In this document: one piece after another, positions 11,395 through 19,952 of the stretch
Layout: each line of letters begins with the position of its first letter
Position numbering within the stretch: the first letter of the stretch is position 1
Assembly: GCA_964572855.1 (NCBI GenBank)
Contig: CAZNGF010000007.1
Span: 1 to 60,625 of the forward strand
From: CAZNGF01 sp964572855
Lineage (GTDB): Bacteria > Bipolaricaulota > Bipolaricaulia > RBG-16-55-9 > JAJCYT01
DNA length: 60,625 nt
Reading direction: 5' to 3'
Made by a program: the position numbers and the translations under genes
Notes under the pieces: generated by a model
What the model was told of the DNA's origin: nothing
The model's input: only the letters and a program-made list of their open reading frames with translations
Databases searched by the model: none

Positions 11395-11777
11395 AGGCGC
11401 TGCTCGATACGCACGCCTTCCTCTGGTGGATCGCCGACGATCCCCAGCTCTCGGCCCGGGCGCGCCAACTGATCGCCTCTGGCGACAACGCGGTTTACCT
11501 GAGCGCGGCCAGCGCGTGGGAGTTGGCCATCAAGGCCCGGCTCGGGCGCTTGACGGTTCACGAACCGCTGGAGGCGTTCGTCGTTCAGCAGCTCTCGCGC
11601 AACGGATTCAGCGCGCTGGCGGTTCAGGTGTCCCACGCCCTGCGCGTCCAGCGCCTGCCCGACCACCACCGCGACCCGTTCGATCGATTGCTGGTGGCGC
11701 AGGCCCAACTGGAGGACATGCCCTTGATCACGGCGGACCGGCAGATCCGGCGCTACGAGGTGGACGTGATTTGGTAG
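11391..11777 (+). CDS. PIN-domain toxin (VapC-like ribonuclease)
   Basis: A 128-residue PIN-domain protein, GTG start overlapping the antitoxin stop. The acidic residues of the metal-dependent RNase site are present: Asp in LLDTHAFLWW (about residue 6), Glu in ASAWELAIK, Asp in HRDPFDRLLVAQA, and Asp in LITADRQI. The sequence is of the subgroup usually paired with Phd-type antitoxins. Target RNA is unknown. Confidence 0.9.
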   Translation: MKALLDTHAFLWWIADDPQLSARARQLIASGDNAVYLSAASAWELAIKARLGRLTVHEPLEAFVVQQLSRNGFSALAVQVSHALRVQRLPDHHRDPFDRLLVAQAQLEDMPLITADRQIRRYEVDVIW

Positions 11778-11877
11778 CCGGTTGTCGTGTCTTGGCTTTC
11801 CCCAAGGCCCGCACTAGAATTTGGAAGTAACCCCATGCGTTGGAGTGGGGATGGGAATCCAAGCGAAGGGAGGACGC

Positions 11878-12108
11878 GTGGCCACCAAGCCGTTGAAGCA
11901 GCGCGTGATCGAGGAACTGGACCAGTTGCCGGAGGACCGCCTCCGCGAGGTGCTGGACTTCGTGGGCCATCTGAAGCGCAAGGCGGAGCGAGAAACCCCG
12001 CCGCCGCGCGAGCTGGACCCCGAGAAAGACCCCATCTTGAAGCTGATTGGATCGGTGTCCCACGGCGCATTGGCCAAGGACATTGACGAGGAACTCTATG
12101 GCGCTTGA
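11878..12108 (+). CDS. DUF2281-like antitoxin
   Basis: A 76-residue, highly charged, mostly helical protein beginning MATKPLKQRVIEELDQLPED and continuing with LREVLDFVGHLKRKAE, the pattern of small antitoxins that precede PIN toxins. The GTG at 11878 has GGGAGG four bases upstream; starts further upstream lack a ribosome site. The C-terminus (LAKDIDEELYG) likely contacts the toxin. The stop overlaps the next gene by 11 bases. Confidence 0.75.
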   Translation: MATKPLKQRVIEELDQLPEDRLREVLDFVGHLKRKAERETPPPRELDPEKDPILKLIGSVSHGALAKDIDEELYGA

Positions 12109-12526
12109 GGTGTTCGTCGATACCTGGGGTTGGCTAACCTTAATGGACGATAAGGAAACAAGGCACAAGGAGATCAACGCGTTCTATCAAGAACTGCGGA
12201 CCCAAAACGGGAGGATGGCAACGTCGGACTACGTGCTGGATGAAACCATCACGCTGCTGTTTCGAAGACTGCCGTTTGTTCAAGCGCGCGACTCCCTACA
12301 ACGACTGGACAGAGCCATCCGTGAAGGGTATCTGCAACTGGAACGGATCACGCCCGAGCGGTTCGGGCAGGCCAAGACGCTGCGCTTGCAGTTGCAGGAC
12401 AAGCCGCGGATCTCGTTCACCGATTTGAGTTCCGTGGTGGTCATGGACGGACTGGGCATCACGCAAGTGCTCAGTGAGGATGCCCACTTCACACAAATCG
12501 GGCGCGACTTGCGGCTGGTCCCCTAA
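12098..12526 (+). CDS. PIN-domain toxin (second pair)
   Basis: A 142-residue PIN protein from the ATG at 12098. Key acidic positions: Asp in VFVDTWGW, Asp-Glu in YVLDETITLLF, Asp in ISFTDLSSVVVMDG and Asp in LSEDAHFTQIG. The first motif has Trp-Gly where Ser-Gly is commoner. It overlaps the antitoxin gene at 11878-12108, so it is a second toxin-antitoxin module directly following the first. The two pairs are not close copies and probably arrived independently. Confidence 0.85.
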   Translation: MALEVFVDTWGWLTLMDDKETRHKEINAFYQELRTQNGRMATSDYVLDETITLLFRRLPFVQARDSLQRLDRAIREGYLQLERITPERFGQAKTLRLQLQDKPRISFTDLSSVVVMDGLGITQVLSEDAHFTQIGRDLRLVP

Positions 12527-12563
12527 GCTGCTATCTCCGCGGACCTCTACGGGAATTGCCCCG

Positions 12564-13601
12564 CTACGGATGCAGCCCCAGCGCGCCCAAGCCCTCGGTC
12601 TCCTCGAAGCCACACATGAGGTTCATGCACTGCACGGCCTGGCCGGCGGCGCCCTTCACGAGGTTGTCGATGGCGGCCATGGCGATCAAGCGCCCGGTCC
12701 GTTCGTCCTTCTCGAAGCCGATGTCGCAATAGTTGGTGCCGGCCACCAGCTTGGGCTCGGGGAAGCGGTAGATCCCGCCGCGCTCCTTGACCAGCCGCAC
12801 GAACGGCTCGTCCCTGTAGGCCCTCAAATACGCCTGCCAGACGTCCTGCTCCGTGTAGTCGCCTGCAATGAACACGTGGCAGGTCGAGAGAATCCCGCGC
12901 ACCAGCTCGACGGCGTGCGGCGAGAAGTGGACCGCCTCCGCCGGCAGCCCCGTCTCTTGGATCATCTCGGCCGTGTGCCGGTGGCCGCTGGGGGCGAAGC
13001 TCCGCACGACGCCGCTGCGCTCGGGGTGGTGCGTCGCGAGGTTGAACGCCGCTCCCCCGGCCGAGGAGCCCACCTTGGCGTCCACCACGGCCAGCTCGAC
13101 GGGGAAGGCCTCGGCCAGCGGCTTGAGCGGCAGGATCGCGGCCGTGGCCGTGCAGCCCGGCGCGGCGGCGCGGGCCGCCCCTTTGAGTTCCTCCCGGTGC
13201 AACTCCGGCAGCCCGTAGACGAACGTTTCGAGCAGCTCGGGCCGGGCGTGCTCGCCCCCGTACCAGTTGACGTAGTCCGCCGGGTTTTTCAGGCGAAAAT
13301 CCGCGCCCAGGTCGATCCAGCGTTCCCCGACGCCCTCGAAGTCGTCGACCCGCGTCATCGAGACCCCGTGCGGCAGCGCCGTGAACAGGACGTCGACTGG
13401 GGTGATGTCCTCCGGAGACACGAACTTGAGCTTGGTCGCCCCGCGCAGGTTGGGGTGCGCCCGCGTGACCGGCTTGCCCGCAGAGCTCCGCGAGGTGACG
13501 TACTTGAGCTCGACGTTTGGGTGCCCCAGCAGCAGCCGCAGCAGCTCGCCGCCCGTGTAGCCCGAGCCGCCCACGATGCCGGCCGTCAGAAACTCAGCCA
13601 C
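12564..13601 (-). CDS. argC: N-acetyl-gamma-glutamyl-phosphate reductase family: [LysW]-aminoadipyl/glutamyl phosphate reductase
   Basis: A 345-residue NADPH-dependent reductase converting the acyl phosphate on the carrier-bound glutamate or aminoadipate to the semialdehyde. The NADP fold begins GIVGGSGYTGGELLRLL, and the catalytic Cys150 is in AAPGCTATAAILPLKPL. HFSPHAVELVRGILST is also typical of ArgC/LysY. It overlaps the 3' end of lysX by eight bases. Because the operon contains LysW and two carrier ligases, the natural substrate is probably LysW-bound (LysY/ArgC bifunctional) rather than N-acetylated. That substrate assignment is inferred from context. Confidence 0.93.
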   Translation of the reverse strand: MAEFLTAGIVGGSGYTGGELLRLLLGHPNVELKYVTSRSSAGKPVTRAHPNLRGATKLKFVSPEDITPVDVLFTALPHGVSMTRVDDFEGVGERWIDLGADFRLKNPADYVNWYGGEHARPELLETFVYGLPELHREELKGAARAAAPGCTATAAILPLKPLAEAFPVELAVVDAKVGSSAGGAAFNLATHHPERSGVVRSFAPSGHRHTAEMIQETGLPAEAVHFSPHAVELVRGILSTCHVFIAGDYTEQDVWQAYLRAYRDEPFVRLVKERGGIYRFPEPKLVAGTNYCDIGFEKDERTGRLIAMAAIDNLVKGAAGQAVQCMNLMCGFEETEGLGALGLHP

Positions 13602-14439
13602 GGGCCACCGCCTCGACGTAGTCCAGAATTTTCTGCGGGATGTCCACGCCGGTGGTGTCGATGCTGTTGCGGAATTCGACCGTGTAGTTGACCTCCTGGA
13701 CCAGCAGGCCGTGAGTGGTCTCCATCAGGTCGACGGCCAGCACGCCGCCGCCCACGGCGCGCGCCGCGCCCAGCGACACCCCCTTGAGCTCGGGGGTGAG
13801 CGGGCAGTTGCTGGCGTGCCCGCCGCGGGCCGTGTTGGTGATCCAGTGGTCGCTGGCGCGGTAGATGGCGCAGATTACCTCGTCGCCCACCACAAACGAA
13901 CGGATGTCGCGGCCGGGCTTGTCGACGAAGTCCTGGATGTAGAAGATCTTGTGGTAGTACGAGCCCAGGTGGTCCTTGTGCTCCAGCACGGCCTCGGCGG
14001 CGTCGCGGTCGTTGAGCTTGGCCATCAGCCGGCCCCAGGAGCCGGTGACGGGCTTGAGCACGACGGGATAGCCCATCTGTTCGATCGCGGCAAGCGCGCT
14101 ATCCTTGGTGAAGGCCACCTTGACGTCCGGCGTGGGCACGCCCCAGTCGCGCAGCGCCTTGGAGGTGGCCACCTTGTCGCCGCAGGTGAGCGCGACGCGG
14201 TAGGGGTTGATGGCCCTGACGCCGGAGTTCTCGAACAAATTCAAGGCGTAGAGCGCGCGCGAGTGCGAGACGTCGCGCTCGAGCAGCACCTCGTAGTCGA
14301 AACGGCTGTCCAGGTCGAACACGACCTCGCGGCTGTCGACCAGCTCGACCCGCCAGCCGCGCCGCTTGGCCGCCTCCAACAGCAGCTTTTCCTCCACGCG
14401 GATGCGGGAGAACAACATGCCCATGCGGAAATCGCTCAT
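13594..14439 (-). CDS. lysX: LysW-alpha-aminoadipate ligase LysX
   Basis: A 281-residue ATP-grasp (RimK-like) ligase that joins alpha-aminoadipate to the C-terminal Glu of LysW. The start is the ATG at 14439 with GAGGAG upstream. Motifs: VLKPVTGSWGRLMAKL (ATP-grasp core), HWITNTARGG, and NEVNYTVEFRN-like metal-ligand segment (here VQEVNYTVEFRNS) followed by TTGVDIP. NTARGG...NCPLT and the TTGVDIP tail match Thermus LysX as I remember it, which is why I give this paralogue the lysine role and the next one the arginine role. The 147 bases between it and the next gene hold a short GGCCCGC/GCGGGCC palindrome. Confidence 0.85.
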   Translation of the reverse strand: MSDFRMGMLFSRIRVEEKLLLEAAKRRGWRVELVDSREVVFDLDSRFDYEVLLERDVSHSRALYALNLFENSGVRAINPYRVALTCGDKVATSKALRDWGVPTPDVKVAFTKDSALAAIEQMGYPVVLKPVTGSWGRLMAKLNDRDAAEAVLEHKDHLGSYYHKIFYIQDFVDKPGRDIRSFVVGDEVICAIYRASDHWITNTARGGHASNCPLTPELKGVSLGAARAVGGGVLAVDLMETTHGLLVQEVNYTVEFRNSIDTTGVDIPQKILDYVEAVARG

Positions 14440-14586
14440 CGGTTCGCTCCTCGTTGGGTTCTGTCTCATCCCGTCAGCGGGGTCAAACCGGCCCGCACAG
14501 CGGGCCCGACAAACCTCCCTCTCCCGCCAGGGGAGAAGGGGCATTTTGCTGCCACACAATGCCTCTTGTGCTGCAGGCGTCCACCG

Positions 14587-15480
14587 TCAGCCCGTACTGG
14601 CCACACCACCCTGCTCGGCCCGCGCCCGCCGCGCTTTCCGCCCGGCGCGCACGCAGCAGTCGATCAGCTTGGTCGGCAGGTCCACGTCCATGGCCGACAG
14701 CGAGGTCTTGAACTCCATGGCGCAGTTGACCTCGTGCACCGTGAACCCGTCAGGCGTTTCCATCAAATCGACCGCGATGGCCGTCCCGCCCACGGCCGCG
14801 CACGCCCGGCGGCAGAGGGCGTCCAGCTCGGGCGTGACGGGGCAGGGCAACGTCTTGGCCCCGCGCGCGGCGTTGGTGAGCCAGTGGGCGCTCGTGCGGT
14901 AGGAGGCGCCCACGGTCTCGCCGTCGATCACGAAGGCGCGGATGTCGCGCTCGGGCTTGGCGATGTACTCCTGCAGGTAGAAGATGCCGTGGAAGTACGA
15001 GCTCAGGCCCGCCTTGTGCTCCAGCACGGCCTCGGCCGCGGCGCGCGACTCGAGCTTTGCGATGTAGCGCCCCCAGGAGCCGTCCACGGGCTTGAGGACG
15101 ACGGGATAGCCCATGGCCTCGACCGCCGCAAGCGCGCTCTCCGGCGTGAAGGCCACCTTGACCCTAGGGGTCGGGACCCCCGCGTTGTGGAGCCGCTTGG
15201 AGGTGAGCACCTTGTCGCCGCCCACGCGCGCGGCGTCGAACGTGTTTACGGTGGCGATCTCGCTGGCGTCCAGCACGTTGAGCACGTGCAGCGCGCGCGA
15301 CTGCGACAGCTCGCGGTCCAGCACGACGTCGACCGCGGGCAGGCGCTCGAAGTCGAGCACGAGTTTGCCCGTGTTGAGCAAGACGAGTTCGAGGTCGTCC
15401 CGCTTGCGCGCGGCTTGAATGAGCAGCTTCTCCTCCAGCCGCAGGCGCGAGTACAGCAGGCCCAGCCGGACTTTATCCAT
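14587..15480 (-). CDS. argX: Second LysX-like ATP-grasp ligase, probable LysW-glutamate ligase ArgX
   Basis: A 297-residue paralogue of the neighbouring LysX. It keeps VLKPVDGSWGRYIAKL and the VHEVNCAMEFKTS metal-ligand block, but differs where LysX proteins are conserved: HWLTNAARGAKTLPCPVT instead of NTARGG, and AMDVDLP instead of TTGVDIP. In Sulfolobus a distinct ArgX attaches glutamate to the same LysW carrier for ornithine/arginine synthesis. With argC, argH and argG in the same cluster, ArgX is the best reading. It starts nine bases after the lysW stop. The lysine and arginine roles could in principle be swapped. Confidence 0.78.
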   Translation of the reverse strand: MDKVRLGLLYSRLRLEEKLLIQAARKRDDLELVLLNTGKLVLDFERLPAVDVVLDRELSQSRALHVLNVLDASEIATVNTFDAARVGGDKVLTSKRLHNAGVPTPRVKVAFTPESALAAVEAMGYPVVLKPVDGSWGRYIAKLESRAAAEAVLEHKAGLSSYFHGIFYLQEYIAKPERDIRAFVIDGETVGASYRTSAHWLTNAARGAKTLPCPVTPELDALCRRACAAVGGTAIAVDLMETPDGFTVHEVNCAMEFKTSLSAMDVDLPTKLIDCCVRAGRKARRARAEQGGVASTG

Positions 15481-15489
15481 GGCCCCTGC

Positions 15490-15654
15490 TCATTCCCCCC
15501 AATCCTCCTCTTCTTCCGGGGCCAGCTCGACCGCGAGCGGGTCGGTGCCCGTCACCTCGAGCTCGGCCCCGCAGGCGTCGCAGGCCACGATCTCGTGGGC
15601 CATCACGTCGTCGGCCAGCGACAGCGGGCTGCCGCATTCCGGACAGTTGGGCAT
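15490..15654 (-). CDS. lysW: Amino-group carrier protein LysW
   Basis: A 54-residue acidic protein. The N-terminal zinc-binding part has CPECG (residues 4-8) and CDACG (about 26-30). The tail is rich in Glu and ends EDWGE, the invariant motif whose terminal Glu is amide-linked to aminoadipate or glutamate. The ATG at 15654 follows an AAAGGAGG ribosome site. LysW protects the amino group of the substrate and presents it to acidic-patch-binding enzymes of the pathway. The kinase, aminotransferase and deacylase that complete the pathway (LysZ, LysJ, LysK) are not in this window. Confidence 0.95.
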   Translation of the reverse strand: MPNCPECGSPLSLADDVMAHEIVACDACGAELEVTGTDPLAVELAPEEEEDWGE

Positions 15655-15675
15655 GGGGTCCTCCTTTGAAAAAAT

Positions 15676-15724
15676 GTAGGGCCGGCTGTGCCGGCCGTAT
15701 CGGGGCCCGCACAGCGGGCCCTAC
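15676..15724. repeat. Double-palindrome repeat, family B, overlapping the argH stop codon
   Basis: GTAGGGCCGGC-TGT-GCCGGCC followed by GGGGCCCGC-ACA-GCGGGCCC and CTAC. The outer GTAG/CTAC also pair. The argH TAG stop (15721-15723) lies inside the outer arm. Related units: 14486-14503 (half), 18779-18827, 28589-28636, 30001-30040. Confidence 0.85.
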
Positions 15725-17082
15725 TTGGTTTCGTCCTCCGTTTGTTCTTTTGGCACCAGGGCCGCCAACCGTTCTTGCAGGCGCGTCTTGCGCGCTTGCC
15801 ACGCGTTCCGTTCCGACTCGATCTGCTCCGCCAGTGGGTCCAACCCAAGGTCCCCCGTCCCGCCCCGATGATCCCGCGCCCGCAACGCGCTTGCCACCTC
15901 GGGGACCTCGATCGTATCCAGCGCGGCCTTGACCTCGCGGTAGGCCTGGCGCATGGGCGTTCCGGCCTTGACCCGCTCCAGCATGGCGTCGACCGCGAAC
16001 ACCGCGCGCGGCAGCGCGGCGCGCAGGCGATGCTCGTCCACCTCGAGCCCGCGCACCAGCGGCGTCAGCACCTCGAGGCAGTCCCGCGCCGTCCGCAGCC
16101 CGTCGAGCAGCAGGGGCTTGAGCTCCTGGTGGTCGCGATGGTAGCCCGAGATCCGCCCCTGCGTCACGGCAAACGCGCCCGCTGCGCTCCCCTGCAGCCG
16201 CGCGGCGCGCGCCCGGACCAATTCCAGCACGTCCGGGTTGCGCTTGTTGGGCATGATGCTACTGCCGGTGCAAAACGCCACCGGGAGCGCGAAGAAGCCG
16301 TAGGCCTCGGAGGAATACCAGATCAGGTCCGCGCTCAAGCGGCCCAGTTCGAGGCCGATCCCCGCCAGCGCGCTCAGCACCGTGAAGTCGAGGCGCCCGC
16401 GGCTGCCGACGGCGTTGAGCGGGTTGAGCTGAACGGTCGCAAAGCCCAGCAACTCGGCCACGCCCTCGCGGTCCAGCGGCAGCGGGGCGCCGTAGCCGGC
16501 CGCCGCGCCCAGCGGGCTGCGGTCCACGCTTCGATAGGCCGCCTCCAGCGGGATCAACGCCTCGAGCAGCGCGTCGGAAAACGAGGCGGCCCACAGGCCT
16601 ACCGAGGAGAGCATGGCCGCGCGCGTGTGCGTCGTGCCGGGCATGGGGACGGAGGCGTGTTGGGTCGCCGTCTCGCGCAGCGCCTCGGCCAGCTCGAGCG
16701 CGGCCAGCGCGATCCCGCTGAGCCGGTCCTTGGCCAGCAGCCGCAGGTCGACCGCGACCTGGTCGTTGCGCGAGCGCCCGGCGTGGAGCCGCTCGCCCAG
16801 CGCGCCGACTCGCGCGACCAGCGCGTTTTCGACCGCGGTGTGCACGTCCTCGTCCTCGGTGCGGACCAGAAGTCCCTCGGCCCAGAGCGCGCGCAGCGCC
16901 GCGCGCAGCCGGCCGAGGTCGTCGCCGCTCAGCAGGCCGATACGCGCCAAGCCTTCGGCGTGCGCGGCCGAGGCGCACAGGTCGTAATACAGCAGCGCAC
17001 CATCGAGCCGGGCGTCCTCGCCGGCCGTGAAGCGCTCGACCAGGGCGTCGGTCTCTTCGGCGCCGGTTTCCCAGAGCTTCAT
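15721..17082 (-). CDS. argH: Argininosuccinate lyase
   Basis: A 453-residue enzyme that cleaves argininosuccinate to arginine and fumarate, the last step of arginine synthesis; cytoplasmic homotetramer. The fumarase-superfamily signature GSSIMPNKRNPD is intact, as are HAGRSRNDQV and the TTHTRAA block. The C-terminus is slightly extended and charged (LVPKEQTEDETK). The 213 bases upstream, to argG, contain a family A palindrome pair but no gene. Same strand and pathway as argG and lysW, so probably one transcription unit despite the gap. Confidence 0.96.
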   Translation of the reverse strand: MKLWETGAEETDALVERFTAGEDARLDGALLYYDLCASAAHAEGLARIGLLSGDDLGRLRAALRALWAEGLLVRTEDEDVHTAVENALVARVGALGERLHAGRSRNDQVAVDLRLLAKDRLSGIALAALELAEALRETATQHASVPMPGTTHTRAAMLSSVGLWAASFSDALLEALIPLEAAYRSVDRSPLGAAAGYGAPLPLDREGVAELLGFATVQLNPLNAVGSRGRLDFTVLSALAGIGLELGRLSADLIWYSSEAYGFFALPVAFCTGSSIMPNKRNPDVLELVRARAARLQGSAAGAFAVTQGRISGYHRDHQELKPLLLDGLRTARDCLEVLTPLVRGLEVDEHRLRAALPRAVFAVDAMLERVKAGTPMRQAYREVKAALDTIEVPEVASALRARDHRGGTGDLGLDPLAEQIESERNAWQARKTRLQERLAALVPKEQTEDETK

Positions 17083-17136
17083 GGTCGTCCCCCCGCACCT
17101 TGCGTTTGCTTAATCACCGCAACGCATTCCGCACCC

Positions 17137-17244
17137 GTAGGGGCGCGATTCATCGCGCCCCGGGGCACACATGGTTCTCCGCGACGCGCCATCTCGCAGC
17201 CGCCTCGGCGCGTGCTCTCGGGTCCCATAAATGGGACCCCTACG
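17137..17244. repeat. Paired palindromic repeat, family A copy 2 (argH-argG intergenic)
   Basis: GTAGGGGCGCGATTCATCGC (from 17137) and GGGTCCCATAAATGGGACCC (from 17220) with terminal CCTACG. The second palindrome has CCCAT/ATGGG in place of CCAAT/ATTGG, so the stem is conserved while the sequence changes: compensatory variation that points to selection on, or spread of, a folded form. Confidence 0.88.
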
Positions 17245-17295
17245 AACAGAAAACGATATCCGGATTCACCGTGACAGACATCGCCTGATCCCGCC

Positions 17296-18510
<1,215 letters not shown>

Positions 18511-18512
18511 CG

Positions 18513-18658
18513 GCGCCTCCTTGTGAGCTGAGTGTTGGGGGAGTGGCGGTCCGCTAGCCCTCAGCCGACAAAGCGAGATTTCAGGCGCTCTCTGGCGTCA
18601 TGCGAACGGATGAAAGGAAGAGCCCCTGCGCGATGCCCGCTGAGGGCCTCAACGCAGG
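18513..18658 (-). promoter_or_regulatory. argG leader with alternative RNA pairings (candidate attenuator)
   Basis: Three complementary pairs, all read on the minus-strand RNA. Stem 1: 18653-18658 with 18625-18630 (CCTGCG/CGCAGG), whose 5' arm lies in the final Leu-Arg codons of the leader peptide. Stem 2: 18639-18647 with 18557-18565 (GCCCTCAGC/GCTGAGGGC, nine perfect pairs). Stem 3: 18583-18588 with 18513-18518 (GCGCCT/AGGCGC), covering the 3' half of the argG ribosome site. Stems 1 and 2, and stems 2 and 3, cannot form together without a pseudoknot. There is no U-run, so control would be translational. This is by-eye folding. Confidence 0.5.
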
Positions 18659-18714
18659 CGGCGTTTGAGGGGGTGCGTCTCGGGTTGGCTGCGCGTCGCG
18701 TTGGTCGGGTTCAT
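18649..18714 (-). CDS. Arg-codon leader peptide of argG
   Basis: A 21-codon reading frame, ATG to TGA, in the argG 5' leader. The peptide begins MNPTNATRSQ and ends PLKRRLR: one Arg at position 8 and Lys-Arg-Arg-Leu-Arg as the last five residues. The ATG is only about nine bases from the predicted transcription start and has no ribosome site, so it would be translated almost leaderless. The clustered Arg codons sit at the foot of the first leader hairpin, as expected of a stalling peptide for arginine control. Translation is unproven. Confidence 0.6.
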   Translation of the reverse strand: MNPTNATRSQPETHPLKRRLR

Positions 18715-18729
18715 GGGAAAAGTGCGCAC

Positions 18730-18758
18730 ACTATAGCAACGGGCGCGCGGTCTGTCAA
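18730..18758 (-). promoter_or_regulatory. Sigma-70-type promoter of the argG operon
   Basis: On the minus strand: TTGACA (18753-18758), 17-base spacer, TATAGT (18730-18735). Predicted start near 18723, giving a leader of about 210 nucleotides before argG. Confidence 0.85.
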
Positions 18759-18778
18759 CCTGTGGAAAGGATCCAAAA

Positions 18779-18827
18779 GTAGGGCCCGCTGCGCGGGCCG
18801 GGATTGGACCTGCACAGCAGGCCTTAC
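18779..18827. repeat. Double-palindrome repeat, family B
   Basis: GTAGGGCCCGCTGCGCGGGCC followed by GGACCTGCACAGCAGGCCTTAC-type half. It lies between the argG promoter and the convergently placed end of the DUF493 gene, just upstream of the promoter, and may act as a terminator for the DUF493 transcript. Confidence 0.8.
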
Positions 18828-18840
18828 GTTGCTCTCCTGA

Positions 18841-19101
18841 TCAAAGCACGATCTTGATCGCCTCGTGCTTGGCCAGCGCCTTGAAGATCCCGACGCGCTG
18901 GGCCTCGTCGTCGACCACGAGCTCGAGGTGCAGCGCGTGGTAGCGCCCGGCCTTGCTGGTGTTGGCATGCTCCAGCGTGTGGTCGCGCTCGCCGACGACC
19001 TCGGCCACGGCGGCGCGCATCCGTTCCGGGTCGGCGCCGATGAGGCGGTAGGCCCAGCGGCACGGGTAGTCGAGTTGCAGTTCGTGTTCGTCCCAGTTCA
19101 T
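18841..19101 (-). CDS. DUF493 (YbeD-like) domain protein
   Basis: An 86-residue protein with the alternating strand-helix pattern of the YbeD/HP0495 family, an ACT-like fold: YPCRWAYRLIGADPERMRAAV, then a central ERDHTLEHANTSKAGRYHALHLELVV, and a final helix FKALAKHEAIKIVL. Members are small possible allosteric or regulatory proteins of unknown role. It is divergent from frr and ends next to the argG promoter region. Confidence 0.8.
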   Translation of the reverse strand: MNWDEHELQLDYPCRWAYRLIGADPERMRAAVAEVVGERDHTLEHANTSKAGRYHALHLELVVDDEAQRVGIFKALAKHEAIKIVL

Positions 19102-19222
19102 GCGGTCCCCTTTGGGTCTTGACTGGCGGCGGTCCCGGCGCGGGGGCGATTATCGGGCGGGGCGGGACGTCCTTCAAGCCGTTCGGCCGCGACCGCGAGC
19201 GGAGCGGACGTTGGGAAGCCAG

Positions 19223-19252
19223 TTGCGCTGCGGGTTGTATCGAAACTATAAT
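19223..19252 (+). promoter_or_regulatory. Promoter of frr
   Basis: TTGCGC (19223-19228), 18-base spacer, TATAAT (19247-19252). The predicted start is about 14 bases before the frr ATG, just ahead of its GAGGTGA ribosome site. Confidence 0.7.
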
Positions 19253-19272
19253 CCGCGCAAGAGGTGAGACCG

Positions 19273-19833
19273 ATGGCGACAGATCCGTTGCTCAAAGACG
19301 CCGAAACGCACATGAAAAAGAGCCTGGAGCACCTGGAGCACGAACTGCTCAAGCTGCGCGGCGGGCGGGCCAACCCGGGCCTGATCGAGGACGTCAAGGC
19401 CGACTACTACGGCGCGCTCACCCCGCTGAAGCACATGGCCAACCTGAGCGCCCCCGAGCCCGACATGATTCTGGTGCGCCCCTTCGATCCCTCGCAGCGG
19501 CAGGCGATCGAGAAGGCCATATTGGAGGCCAACCTGGGCTTCAACCCCGTGGTCGACGAGGACGTCGTGCGCGTCAAGGTGCCGCACCTGACCGAGGAGC
19601 GCCGCAACGAGCTCGTCCGCATCGTGCACGAGCGCGGCGAGGAGACCAAGGTGGCCATCCGCAACGCGCGGCGCGAGACCAAGGAACACCTGGAAAAGTT
19701 GAAAAACGACGGTGAGCTGCCCGAGGACGACTTCCACCGCGAGCTGGACTCGCTCGACAAGCTCACCCACGAGTACTGCGACCGCGTGGACGAGCAGGTG
19801 GCCGCCAAAGATGAGCAACTGAAGGCCGTTTGA
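19273..19833 (+). CDS. frr: Ribosome recycling factor
   Basis: A 186-residue protein, the usual length, that works with EF-G to split post-termination ribosomes. The first domain has the helix MKKSLEHLEHELLKLRGGRA, followed by the family core DYYGALTPLKHMANLSAPEP and IEKAILEANLGFNP. The C-terminal helix ends YCDRVDEQVAAKDEQL. The ATG at 19273 is preferred (GAGGTGA five bases upstream) over the GTG at 19264. The usual partners rpsB-tsf-pyrH are not upstream; here frr is a single-gene unit directly before the atp operon. Confidence 0.96.
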   Translation: MATDPLLKDAETHMKKSLEHLEHELLKLRGGRANPGLIEDVKADYYGALTPLKHMANLSAPEPDMILVRPFDPSQRQAIEKAILEANLGFNPVVDEDVVRVKVPHLTEERRNELVRIVHERGEETKVAIRNARRETKEHLEKLKNDGELPEDDFHRELDSLDKLTHEYCDRVDEQVAAKDEQLKAV

Positions 19834-19858
19834 CAGCCTTCGGGGCCATTGGTACAAT
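19830..19858 (+). promoter_or_regulatory. Promoter of the atp operon
   Basis: TTGACA (19830-19835) overlapping the frr stop codon, 17-base spacer, TACAAT (19853-19858). Near-consensus; predicted start about 19866. Confidence 0.82.
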
Positions 19859-19952
19859 GCGCTCGCCACGTTGAGGCCATCGGCAGGAGGTTTCTCAAGG
19901 CGCGCTTCTCGGGGCACTATCAACTCGTTTGCGAGAGGGATTACTCGATTCT

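Noticed and set aside
13576..15669. Plus-strand frame of about 700 codons opposite the lysX/argX genes
   Set aside because: Spans several real genes on the other strand and has the typical shadow composition.
18511..18730. T-box or known amino-acid riboswitch in the argG leader
   Set aside because: I see no T-box sequence or lysine-riboswitch core; the leader-peptide model explains more of the leader.
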